Assembly (NCBI GenBank): GCA_031288985.1
Contig: JAITQH010000024.1
Location: 1-5,874, forward strand
DNA: 5,874 nucleotides
Origin: Candidatus Methanoplasma sp.
GTDB lineage: Archaea > Thermoplasmatota > Thermoplasmata > Methanomassiliicoccales > Methanomethylophilaceae
Direction: 5' to 3'
Shown: one piece after another, positions 1-5,575 of the stretch
How the letters are laid out: each line of letters opens with the position of its first letter
How positions within the stretch are numbered: position 1 is the first letter of the stretch
Notes under the pieces: model-generated
What the model saw: only the letters and a program-made list of their open reading frames with translations
Told to the model about the DNA's origin: nothing
The model's database searches: none
Made by a program: the position numbers and the translations under genes

Positions 1-19
1 ATCACGCAGTGATAAAACT

Positions 20-38
20 CCCGGCCGTCTCGGCCGGG
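20..38. terminator. GC-rich hairpin, probable bidirectional terminator downstream of thiDN
   Basis: Bases 20-27 (CCCGGCCG) pair perfectly with 31-38 (CGGCCGGG) around the 3-base loop TCT, giving an 8-bp all-GC stem. Read on the minus strand, it lies 12 bases past the thiDN stop and is followed by AGTTTTATC. Read on the plus strand, it is followed by ATCCTTTTCTTCTC. T-rich sequence on both sides fits a terminator shared by convergent genes, though the left-hand gene lies outside the window. Hairpin plus short T-run is seen directly; its function is inferred. Confidence 0.7.
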
Positions 39-50
39 ATCCTTTTCTTC

Positions 51-1334
51 TCAATTCATCATTGATTCCAATTTTGACAGGACATCCTTTGGATCCTTCC
101 CCAAGATCCTGACGGAGGAGCCGTTCTTTTGTGCGTCGAACAGCACATCCGGAATATCCTTTCTTCCGGTCAGCGCGTCCTTGGTGGCCGCCGCCCATGT
201 CCTGTCTCCCTTGCGATTGAGCCTCGCGACCGTCAGCCCCACTTCCTCCATGACGTCAAGCGTGTCGGCGGACGCCGCCATGTCCATGACGCAGCGGACA
301 TCATGGAACTTCTTCATGACCTCCAGTATGACATACGCCAAATGATCCGCCGCGCCGTATTTGGCGGGGCCGTTCTTCGTAAGAATGCCGTTTCGTATCG
401 TGATCCTCTTCTCCACCGCGGCGATGTCTTCCGGCCCCGACGCGCCGGGCTTCGCGAACGCTATGTTGAAGCCGTTCTGCGGGACGAACCGATGAGGGAG
501 CATCTCCGTCAGACGGTCTGCGGCGCTCTCCACCTCGTCCGTCACCCCGAACCTGTCGCCTGCGCCGCCGTACAGCGTGTTGACGACGACCTCTCCCCTT
601 CCCACCGCATACTGCGCCGCTATCGACCTCTGTATCGCCTGCCTCGACCTCAGGACCGCATTGACGAGATCGTCCCCCTTGGCCATGTGCGCCGCGATGA
701 GCGCCGACAGCGTGCATCCGCTGCCGTGCCCCGCCTTGTCGAGCCTGGGATTCTTCAGCACCGTGAACTCGGACGAGAGATACAGATAATCGATCACATT
801 CTTGGAGTCCATGTGCCCTCCTTTCAGGAGGACCGAGGATCCCTGCTTTCCTATGACCTCGCATGCCAGCATGGCGTCGTCCTCGTCATGTATCTTCATG
901 CCCGAAAGGATCTCCGCCTCCGCCCTGTTGGGCGTCACGAGTTCGCACGCCGGGATCAGCTTCTTCCGCATGGCCGCAGTCAAGTCGCCCTCGCACAGCG
1001 AGTCCCCCACGGTGGCGGCCATTACCGGATCCACGATCAACGGCATGTCGCGATCCTCGAACGCGTCCGTCACGACGCCGATTATCTCGGCGTCATACAG
1101 CATCCCCGTCTTCACGGCCTCTATCCTGCAATCCGTGAGAACGGCGTCAAGCTGCGCCTTCACGATCTCCGCCGGGATGGGGAATATCCTGCTGACCTTC
1201 AACGTATTCTGGGCTGTCACCGCCGTGACGACCGTGGCCGAGTGGACGCCGACGGACGCCATGGCCCTCACGTCGGCCTGGATGCCGGCGCCTCCGACAG
1301 AATCCGAACCCGCCACGGTGAGTGCTGTTTTCAT
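51..1334 (-). CDS. thiDN: Bifunctional hydroxymethylpyrimidine (phosphate) kinase / thiamine-phosphate synthase ThiDN
   Basis: The 427-residue cytosolic enzyme should phosphorylate HMP and HMP-P and then join HMP-PP to the thiazole phosphate to give thiamine phosphate. Residues 1-255 are a ThiD ribokinase-fold domain: AGSDSVGGAGIQAD (8-21) binds the pyrimidine, VDPVM is at 101-105, LVTPN at 132-136, LLKGGH at 169-174, and GHGSGCTLS (202-210) carries the expected catalytic Cys207. Residues about 260-427 match ThiN, the archaeal replacement for ThiE. Arg310 and His331 are 21 residues apart, as I recall for the essential Arg/His pair of archaeal ThiN. There is no N-terminal HTH, so this is the enzyme and not the ThiN-containing regulator ThiR. 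Small oddities are Val13 where the family usually has Ser, and GSGC for GTGC. The ATG at 1334 sits about 26 bases from a TATA box, has no Shine-Dalgarno sequence and is probably leaderless. The gene is monocistronic, and the short leader leaves no room for a TPP riboswitch. Confidence 0.95.
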   Translation of the reverse strand: MKTALTVAGSDSVGGAGIQADVRAMASVGVHSATVVTAVTAQNTLKVSRIFPIPAEIVKAQLDAVLTDCRIEAVKTGMLYDAEIIGVVTDAFEDRDMPLIVDPVMAATVGDSLCEGDLTAAMRKKLIPACELVTPNRAEAEILSGMKIHDEDDAMLACEVIGKQGSSVLLKGGHMDSKNVIDYLYLSSEFTVLKNPRLDKAGHGSGCTLSALIAAHMAKGDDLVNAVLRSRQAIQRSIAAQYAVGRGEVVVNTLYGGAGDRFGVTDEVESAADRLTEMLPHRFVPQNGFNIAFAKPGASGPEDIAAVEKRITIRNGILTKNGPAKYGAADHLAYVILEVMKKFHDVRCVMDMAASADTLDVMEEVGLTVARLNRKGDRTWAAATKDALTGRKDIPDVLFDAQKNGSSVRILGKDPKDVLSKLESMMN

Positions 1335-1356
1335 TGTATCCGAATATGATGTTTTC

Positions 1357-1370
1357 TATATAAAATAAAG
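1357..1370 (-). promoter_or_regulatory. TATA box of thiDN
   Basis: The minus strand reads CTTTATTTTATATA across these bases. The TTTATATA core is centred near 1360, so an archaeal start site about 26 bases downstream falls on the A of the ATG at 1334. No GGAGG/GAGG-like sequence precedes that ATG. This supports both the chosen start and a leaderless transcript; it is inferred from spacing, not measured. Confidence 0.6.
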
Positions 1371-1382
1371 AGAAAGCACGGA

Positions 1383-1400
1383 CGCAAAGCAGGTATTGCG
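1383..1400 (-). terminator. Possible terminator of the ATPase gene
   Basis: CGCAA (1383-1387) pairs with TTGCG (1396-1400) around an 8-base loop, 20 bases past the ATPase stop. On the minus strand it is followed by TCCGTGC and a pyrimidine tract, CTTTCTCTTTATTTT, that also forms the thiDN promoter region. The stem is short (5 bp), so the T-rich tract may be the real archaeal stop signal. Weak call. Confidence 0.35.
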
Positions 1401-1420
1401 CCGCGCCCGCACGGGAGGCG

Positions 1421-2614
1421 TCAACGGTCTTCGAGAAGCCAATCGTACAGATTTACTATCTCTATCCCATTTTCAGATCCGAGGCCCAAGCGATCCATTG
1501 TGATGATCGTCTTCCTGAAATTGTCCCTGATGCCGTTCAGCGGCCTCAGCTCGCGCTCTTTGGTTCTCTCGGACATCAGCGTCATGGACACCTGATAGTA
1601 TTCGGCGCCATCTCCCCTGAGTGCTGTGAAATCCACTTCATAATCGCGGAAACAGCCCACCCTCACGGTGTATCCGCGTCGGATCAGTTCCAAGAACACC
1701 ACATTCTCCAGAGGTCTGCTTATGTCCGTCCCCCTCGCCCCTTTCAACGCCGAATTCCTGAGGCCGAGGTCGGAAGCGTAATACTTCCCGTTGGTGTTCA
1801 GAAGCTCCTTTCCAACGATGTCGTACTTCTCAGCGTGGTAGAACAGCAGGGCCTCCTCCATCTTATCGATGTATTTGTTGGCGGTCGACGGACTGACGCC
1901 GGCGCCTTTTGCGATGTTGGCGACGTTCGTCGTGTTGCCGATGTTGGAGTAGAGGAACCGAGATATAGATTTGATCTTGGACACGTCGTCCGTCTTCAGA
2001 CGGGCCAGGATGTCCTCTACGAGTACGGTGTTGAACGTGCCTTCGAGATAGCCGTCGCAGAATCTCTCCCCTCTTTCCGGATCGGCCTCCGGAAGGGAGC
2101 CGAACCTTAGATACTCTCGGAATCTGAGGTCGAGATCGTCCGACGGATGCAGCTCGAGATATTCCTTGAAGGACAGCGGAAGCATCCTTATCTCCACGAA
2201 TCTCCCGGATATGTGCGTCGTCAGTTCCGTCGACAGCAGTTTGGAGTTGGAACCGGTTATGTACACGTCGCAGTTCTTCATTGTGCACAGCGCCGCAATG
2301 CTCTTCTCCCATCCCTCCACATTCTGTATCTCGTCCAAGAACACGTACGTCGGCCTGTCCTTGGGGATCTTCTCCCCGATCAATCTGTTCAGATCGGCGG
2401 ACGTTTTGACCTCCTGACCTTCCAAGGCGTCAAAATTCAGGAAGAATATTTCATCGTCCGAAACGCCGGAATTCCTCAGATCGTCCATATATTGGTCCAG
2501 AAGCGTGGACTTCCCGCAGCGCCGCATCCCCGTCACCACTTTGACGACCCCCGCCGCATCCTTTCCGGCGTGCAGCAGCTCGAGATATCGGGTTCTTCTG
2601 ACGATCTTCACCAT
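1421..2614 (-). CDS. AAA_14 / DUF4143 family ATPase
   Basis: This 397-residue soluble P-loop ATPase has the usual family length and order. The N-terminal AAA_14 domain has Walker A GMRRCGKST (29-37), Walker B YVFLDE (90-95), a sensor-1-like ITGSNSKLL (119-127), and SGRF (137-140) with a candidate arginine finger, Arg138. A helix-turn-helix-like stretch spans about 227-256. The C-terminal DUF4143 region, of PD-(D/E)xK-like type, contains LENVVFLELIRRGY (302-315), EVDF (326-329) and YYQVS (339-343). The family's cellular function is not established; members occur in many near-identical copies in some archaea. All the motifs I would check are intact, so it looks functional. The start MVKIVRRTRYLELL fits the family's opening. 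It diverges from the 121-residue gene across a 157-base regulatory gap and has no partner gene on its own strand nearby. The nuclease-like fold is family knowledge; any DNA-directed role is inference. Confidence 0.9.
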   Translation of the reverse strand: MVKIVRRTRYLELLHAGKDAAGVVKVVTGMRRCGKSTLLDQYMDDLRNSGVSDDEIFFLNFDALEGQEVKTSADLNRLIGEKIPKDRPTYVFLDEIQNVEGWEKSIAALCTMKNCDVYITGSNSKLLSTELTTHISGRFVEIRMLPLSFKEYLELHPSDDLDLRFREYLRFGSLPEADPERGERFCDGYLEGTFNTVLVEDILARLKTDDVSKIKSISRFLYSNIGNTTNVANIAKGAGVSPSTANKYIDKMEEALLFYHAEKYDIVGKELLNTNGKYYASDLGLRNSALKGARGTDISRPLENVVFLELIRRGYTVRVGCFRDYEVDFTALRGDGAEYYQVSMTLMSERTKERELRPLNGIRDNFRKTIITMDRLGLGSENGIEIVNLYDWLLEDR

Positions 2615-2640
2615 GCCGCATATATCCGCGACTGAGTAGA

Positions 2641-2650
2641 TAAATATTTA
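2641..2650 (-). promoter_or_regulatory. Probable TATA box of the ATPase gene
   Basis: TAAATATTTA is a perfect AT palindrome centred 31 bases upstream of the ATPase ATG (2614). A start site about 25 bases away would leave a leader of roughly 5-6 bases, too short for a Shine-Dalgarno sequence, and none is seen. The element is almost entirely contained in copy 1 of the 24-base repeat (2642-2665), so a protein bound there could block TBP. Confidence 0.5.
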
Positions 2651-2665
2651 GTGCAATGAATTTTT
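2642..2665. promoter_or_regulatory. Operator-like element, copy 1 (overlaps ATPase TATA box)
   Basis: This 24-base element matches copy 2 at 22 of 24 positions, differing only at the 8th and 10th bases (T for C, G for T). Its right half contains TGCAATGAATTTTT, identical to copy 2. The inner dyad is imperfect here: ATTTAGTG against CAATGAAT has two mismatched pairs, centred at 2653.5. It covers the likely ATPase TATA box, as a repressor site would. The repeat is seen directly; the operator role is inferred. Confidence 0.6.
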
Positions 2666-2681
2666 TAGGGGAATTGTTGTA

Positions 2682-2705
2682 AAATATTCATTGCAATGAA
2701 TTTTT
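2682..2705. promoter_or_regulatory. Operator-like element, copy 2 (perfect 16-base palindrome core)
   Basis: The core ATTCATTGCAATGAAT (2686-2701) is its own reverse complement over all 16 bases. Symmetry continues to 24 bases with one non-pairing position (AAAT on the left, TTTT on the right). It begins exactly 40 bases after copy 1, close to four helical turns, so both sites would face nearly the same side of the DNA. It lies 37 bases upstream of the TATA element of the plus-strand gene. A homodimeric regulator is the simplest reader; its identity is unknown. Confidence 0.65.
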
Positions 2706-2741
2706 AACAAGGGCCTGCCGCCGGGTTTGTGCTAAACAGAG

Positions 2742-2750
2742 TTAAATAAA
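2742..2750 (+). promoter_or_regulatory. TATA box of the 121-residue gene
   Basis: TTAAATAAA, centred near 2746, puts an archaeal start site about 25 bases downstream at 2771-2772, on the A of the ATG at 2772. This favours a leaderless message and that ATG over the in-frame GTG at 2763. A GTGAGG (2763-2768) also resembles a Shine-Dalgarno sequence, but it sits only 3 bases from the ATG. Confidence 0.5.
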
Positions 2751-2771
2751 CGCTTATACTACGTGAGGACG

Positions 2772-3137
2772 ATGAAGATCTTCAGCGTCCATTTTGTTCT
2801 GAAGGGAAAGTCTGACTACAAGGATCTGGCGCCTGTGTTCCCGAGCATGCTCGCGGCGCTCCTGGAGGAGATAGGACAGATGCCGGAAGAGGAGGAGATA
2901 TTCCAGATGTTCGTTGAAATGAACGTCTTCGACCTCGAACGCAACCACAAGCCCGAAGGATACAACCGCAAGGGCAAGATGAGGCTCATATTCCCGACCG
3001 ACCGCAAGGAATTCTATCTCAAGGCGTACAACAAGGCCACCGATCTGACCAAGATGAGAGATGTTTTCAAGGATATCCTCACCTCCGCAGGGATAAAATT
3101 CGATGTGGTCGATAACGACCGGGCCGATTTCGATTAA
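2772..3137 (+). CDS. Unrecognised 121-residue acidic protein
   Basis: I do not recognise this family. The protein starts MKIFSVHFVLKGK and ends DNDRADFD. It is soluble-looking, with no signal peptide, membrane segment, cysteine cluster or nucleotide-binding motif. Likely secondary structure alternates: a strand (1-11), a helix through LAPVFPSMLAALLEEIG with a following acidic EEEE, two strands around FVEMNVFDL and KMRLIFPTD, a helix through LTKMRDVFKDILTSAG, then a final strand IKFDVVD. This could be a small alpha/beta (ferredoxin-like) fold, but that is a guess from pattern only. Codon use matches the GC-rich neighbours and the frame is open throughout, so it looks like a real gene. The ATG at 2772 is chosen from TATA spacing; GTG 2763 would add three residues. 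It diverges from the ATPase over the paired palindromic elements and is closed off by a terminator before metY. Confidence 0.8.
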   Translation: MKIFSVHFVLKGKSDYKDLAPVFPSMLAALLEEIGQMPEEEEIFQMFVEMNVFDLERNHKPEGYNRKGKMRLIFPTDRKEFYLKAYNKATDLTKMRDVFKDILTSAGIKFDVVDNDRADFD

Positions 3138-3196
3138 GAAAATTTATTCTTATTTTGCTTATTTTCTTGAATTTGAACATAAAATTCAAGGTTTTT
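3138..3196 (+). terminator. T-rich tract plus hairpin terminating the 121-residue gene
   Basis: Directly after the stop comes a T-rich run (3142-3166) typical of archaeal termination. A 9-bp perfect stem follows, CTTGAATTT (3166-3174) with AAATTCAAG (3182-3190), a 7-base loop, and GTTTTT. The combination separates this gene from metY transcriptionally. Confidence 0.7.
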
Positions 3197-3226
3197 ATTC
3201 ATATTTTACTAATTTCATCAATTGCT

Positions 3227-3235
3227 GATATATAC
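3227..3235 (+). promoter_or_regulatory. TATA box of metY
   Basis: GATATATAC centres near 3231, predicting a start site around 3256 and a leader of about 45 bases before the ATG at 3302. Unlike the other promoters here, this one leaves an untranslated leader with a ribosome binding site. Confidence 0.55.
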
Positions 3236-3289
3236 TTACAACAAGAATCGTCATTCCACAGTTGTCTGATAGATATAGGGCAACATACA

Positions 3290-3293
3290 GAGG
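3290..3293 (+). promoter_or_regulatory. Shine-Dalgarno site of metY
   Basis: GAGG lies 8 bases before the ATG at 3302 (AGAGGAATAACAA then ATG). It fixes the start and shows that the long N-terminal extension of the enzyme is translated, because the next in-frame Met codons lie beyond the conserved core's beginning and no better start is visible. Confidence 0.6.
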
Positions 3294-3301
3294 AATAACA
3301 A

Positions 3302-4654
3302 ATGGGAATACTTTCAAAAGGCAAAGGGGACGACGCTCCCGGAAAGATCGAGAACATACCGACGGGACCGAACAACCCGAAGAAGCTGGGTTTCGACACC
3401 CTTCAGATCCACAGAGGTCAGGAGGCCGCCGGACCCAATGACGAGAGGGCGGTGCCCATCTACCTGACGACGTCGTACGTCTTCAAGGACAGCAAACAGG
3501 CGGCGGACAGGTTCGGACTCAGAGAGGGCGGAAACATATACGGCCGCCTGACCAACAGCACCCAGGGAGTCCTGGAAGAGCGCATCGCCGCCCTTGAGGG
3601 CGGATCTGCGGCGCTGGCGGTCGCATCCGGTGCGGCCGCAGTAACATACACGATCCAGAACCTCGCCAACAGCGGCGACCACATCGTGGCCGCGAACAAC
3701 CTCTACGGCGGAACATACAACCTCCTGTTCCACACGTTCCCCAGACTTGGGATAAAGACCACCTTCGTGGACCCGAGCAACCTGAAGAACTTCGAGACCG
3801 CCATAAAGCCCAACACGAAGGCGATCCTGATAGAGACGTTCGGCAACCCCAACTCCGATATAATTGACGTAGACGCGATTGCGGAGATAGCGCACAAGAA
3901 CAAGATCCCGCTGGTCGTCGACAACACATTCGCGACGCCCTACCTCTTCAGACCGATAGAGCACGGCGCGGACATCGTCATCGAATCCGCAACGAAGTTC
4001 ATCGGTGGGCACGGCGTCGTCCTCGGCGGACTGATCATCGAGGGCGGCAACTTCGACTGGGAAGCCAGCGGCAAGTTCCCGCTGCTCGTGGATCCCGACG
4101 CAAGCTACCATGGCGTGAGCTTCTGGAAGGCTCTCGGCCCCGCTGCGTTCGTGACGAGGATCAGAGCAGTCATCCTCCGCGACACCGGATCGGCAATCTC
4201 GCCGGTGACCGCATTCTCGCTCCTTCTGGGCCTGGAAGACCTGTCCCTCCGCGTGGACCGCCACACGGAGAACGCACTCAAGGTCGTGGACTACCTCAGC
4301 AAACACTCCAAGGTCACCAAGCTGAACCACCCGGCCCTCAAGGACCACCCCAGCCACAAGCTCTACGAGAAATACTTCCCGGAGGGCGCGGGGTCGATCT
4401 TCACCTTCGACATAAAGGGCGGAGAGGCAGAGGCCAAGAAGTTCATCGACAGCCTCGAACTCTTCTCGCTCCTGGCGAATGTGGCGGACGTGAAGTCGCT
4501 GGTCATTCACCCGGCCACGACGACGCACTCTCAGCTCACATCCGAAGAGCTGAAGGAGCAGAACATACACCCGAGCACCGTTCGCCTGTCGATCGGAACG
4601 GAGAACGTCAAAGACATCATCGCCGACTTGGAGCAGGCCTTCGGCAAGATCTGA
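3302..4654 (+). CDS. metY: O-acetylhomoserine sulfhydrylase (Cys/Met metabolism PLP enzyme)
   Basis: This 450-residue cytosolic PLP enzyme should convert O-acetylhomoserine and sulfide to homocysteine for methionine synthesis. Its sequence is of the OAH/OAS sulfhydrylase (MetY/Met17) type: FDTLQIHRGQ (31-40), PIYLTTSYVF (52-61), the phosphate-binding YGR (80-82), SGAAA (109-113), the PLP-stacking tyrosine in NLYGG (133-137), VVDNTFATP (205-213) with Asp207, the Schiff-base lysine Lys232 in SATKFIGGHG, SLVIHPATTTHSQL (399-412) and the carboxylate-binding Arg428 in VRLSIG. All catalytic positions are present. The N-terminal stretch of about 30 residues before the conserved core (MGILSKGKGDDAPG...) is longer than usual and of unknown role. 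Strong preference for C-ending codons suggests good expression. It has its own TATA box, Shine-Dalgarno site and terminator, so it is monocistronic. Related cystathionine gamma-synthase or lyase activity is possible but less likely from length and motifs. Confidence 0.93.
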   Translation: MGILSKGKGDDAPGKIENIPTGPNNPKKLGFDTLQIHRGQEAAGPNDERAVPIYLTTSYVFKDSKQAADRFGLREGGNIYGRLTNSTQGVLEERIAALEGGSAALAVASGAAAVTYTIQNLANSGDHIVAANNLYGGTYNLLFHTFPRLGIKTTFVDPSNLKNFETAIKPNTKAILIETFGNPNSDIIDVDAIAEIAHKNKIPLVVDNTFATPYLFRPIEHGADIVIESATKFIGGHGVVLGGLIIEGGNFDWEASGKFPLLVDPDASYHGVSFWKALGPAAFVTRIRAVILRDTGSAISPVTAFSLLLGLEDLSLRVDRHTENALKVVDYLSKHSKVTKLNHPALKDHPSHKLYEKYFPEGAGSIFTFDIKGGEAEAKKFIDSLELFSLLANVADVKSLVIHPATTTHSQLTSEELKEQNIHPSTVRLSIGTENVKDIIADLEQAFGKI

Positions 4655-4661
4655 GCGGCCC

Positions 4662-4770
4662 GTCCTCCTAGGACCTTACCATAAACCCTTTACTCCCCCT
4701 TTATGCCGGGGGGAGATCCATTCTGTCACCTTTGGATCCAATACCGGCATTTCTTTTTCTTTTCATTCTC
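4662..4770 (+). terminator. Termination region of metY
   Basis: A small stem, GTCCT (4662-4666) with AGGAC (4670-4674), follows the stop. Next is a 7-bp stem, CTCCCCC (4693-4699) with GGGGGAG (4709-4715), with a 9-base loop. The T-rich tract TTTCTTTTTCTTTTC follows near 4750-4765. No single hairpin abuts the T-tract, so the exact stop point is uncertain. Together with the stretch up to 4828, this is noncoding DNA between the converging metY and HEPN reading directions. Confidence 0.5.
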
Positions 4771-4828
4771 TGCGCATCATGCATCGGATCTCCGGTCGAG
4801 TGTTCGATTCACCGTTTGTCAGGGGGTC

Positions 4829-5177
4829 TCAACCGATCTCGGAGACTTCTGCGGCGATGGCCTTGGCATACGCCAAGGCATCTTTCACTGTCGCCGCCGG
4901 CGGCCGCATATCGTCATATCTCGAGAGAGCCTCAAATGATGTCAGCATCGTCGCCTGCCATGTATATTTCTTTGACAGATCCTTGTTCGGCAGAAGTTTG
5001 AGAAGAGTCTCGATGTCATGAGTGCGCGGGCATCTTATCTCAGAACGAGAAGCTTCGATCTTATGCTTTTTCCGACATATCGCGATGTATGATATGCCAC
5101 TATGCCGATCATGCGTCCGTCTTCCGCTCCGGAAGATGTTCCGCGGCGCGGAGGTCTTCCTCCGCCCTTTGCCACAA
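4829..5177 (-). pseudogene. Frameshifted HEPN-domain gene, partner of the MNT gene
   Basis: No single frame is open here, but three minus-strand frames read in order give a recognisable PF05168-type HEPN protein. From about 5177, the first frame encodes LWQRAEEDLRAAEHLPERK and stops at 5109-5111. The second (5112 to 5035) encodes IVAYHTSRYVGKSIR then SKLLVLR. This aligns with the family's CFHAQQAAEKALKALL, but with QQ changed to SR and E to G. The third frame, from about 5041, encodes EIRCPRTHDIETLLKLLPNK, continues through WQATMLTSFEALSRYDD, and ends AIAAEVSEIG at 4829-4831. It keeps the RTHDI signature and an R-x4-H spacing. Each break is explained by loss of one base (or one plus a codon multiple), near 5112 and near 5042, and neither is at a homopolymer. 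No good ATG exists; TTG at 5175-5177 is the nearest start. In intact modules HEPN is the RNase-like toxin. Decay is my reading; sequencing error is the alternative. Confidence 0.75.
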
Positions 5178-5190
5178 CCCTAGGGTTGAT

Positions 5191-5508
5191 TCAGGCGGAG
5201 CCGTAAACCACAACTCCCGTACGAACTGCCTCATATACGACTGTGGAAAAATCATCGCGCCTTTCTTCGAACTCCTCCGGAGTGTACACAAGCAGAACCA
5301 TGGGGAAGTCCAGGATGCCCAATGAGAAACGAACCTCCACGGTGCGGTCGAACCTTGGCAGGTCGGAGTCCATGACTACGATCATGTCAAGATCGCTGTC
5401 GTCGTCCGTTCCTTTGGCTACCGCGCCGAAGATGATTATGGCCTTCGGATCGTAATCCTCGACTATCCTGCGGACGACCCGGTCGATCTGCTTCTTCTCT
5501 ATCGCCAT
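5191..5508 (-). CDS. MNT-type minimal nucleotidyltransferase, possibly inactive
   Basis: This 105-residue protein of the DNA polymerase beta superfamily is the MNT partner in HEPN/MNT modules, where such proteins can act as antitoxins that AMPylate the HEPN protein. The fold signature is clear: IIIFGAVAKG (24-33), DSDLDMIVV (37-45) with metal-binding Asp39 and Asp41, then VYTPEEFEERRDD (74-86) and a C-terminal VVYEAVRTGVVVYGSA. Two expected residues are changed. The Ser or Gly after FG is Ala29, and the third acidic residue on the strand before YTPEEF appears to be Val71 (MVLLVYTP where relatives have a VDVxVYTP pattern). The frame also opens at an ATG ending at 5562, but the ATG at 5508 fits the family start and a TATA box 25 bases upstream. 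It sits 13 bases before the HEPN remnant. Loss of activity is inferred; some family members vary at these sites. Confidence 0.8.
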   Translation of the reverse strand: MAIEKKQIDRVVRRIVEDYDPKAIIIFGAVAKGTDDDSDLDMIVVMDSDLPRFDRTVEVRFSLGILDFPMVLLVYTPEEFEERRDDFSTVVYEAVRTGVVVYGSA

Positions 5509-5530
5509 GGTCTGTGCATTGCCGTCCGTG

Positions 5531-5536
5531 TTTAAT
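5531..5536 (-). promoter_or_regulatory. Candidate TATA element of the MNT gene
   Basis: The minus strand reads CCATTAAACA here, with ATTAAA centred about 25 bases from the ATG at 5508. This would again give a leaderless message. The element is short and less convincing than the others; read-through from argH is also possible, since no clear terminator lies in the 67-base gap. Confidence 0.35.
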
Positions 5537-5575
5537 GGATTCTTCCCGGCGGATCTATGCAATGTCCTATGCCTT

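Noticed and set aside
1..12. Possible 3' end of a plus-strand gene (ATC ACG CAG TGA).
   Set aside because: The bidirectional-looking hairpin at 20-38 fits a convergent gene, but three codons are too little to support a coding call.
129..1349. Long plus-strand open frame of 406 codons opposite thiDN.
   Set aside because: It is the antisense shadow of a GC-rich gene: Arg/His-rich, with no family motifs, while the minus-strand frame is a clear ThiDN.
3256..3301. Riboswitch (SAM-type) in the metY leader.
   Set aside because: The leader is only about 45 bases, with at best a 4-bp GTTG/CAAC pairing, too small and unstructured for a known SAM riboswitch.
3314..4570. Long minus-strand open frame of 418 codons opposite metY.
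   Set aside because: It is an antisense shadow caused by strong codon bias in metY, with Arg/Val-rich, motif-free sequence.
4795..4816. tRNA-like T-arm on the plus strand (GTGTTCGATTCAC).
   Set aside because: Only three pairs form beside the TTCGATT loop, no matching acceptor 5' strand lies 60-90 bases upstream, and no anticodon arm is visible. It is probably chance.
4703..5021. Overlapping plus-strand open frames of 78-89 codons in the metY-MNT gap.
   Set aside because: They have no family resemblance and overlap one another, whereas the minus strand of the same DNA gives a recognisable HEPN sequence in three frames.
5035..5112. Programmed ribosomal frameshifting to express the HEPN protein.
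   Set aside because: Neither frame change lies at a slippery heptamer or homopolymer (GCATGA and GTTCTGAG contexts). Two separate shifts would be needed, and conserved HEPN residues are also lost.
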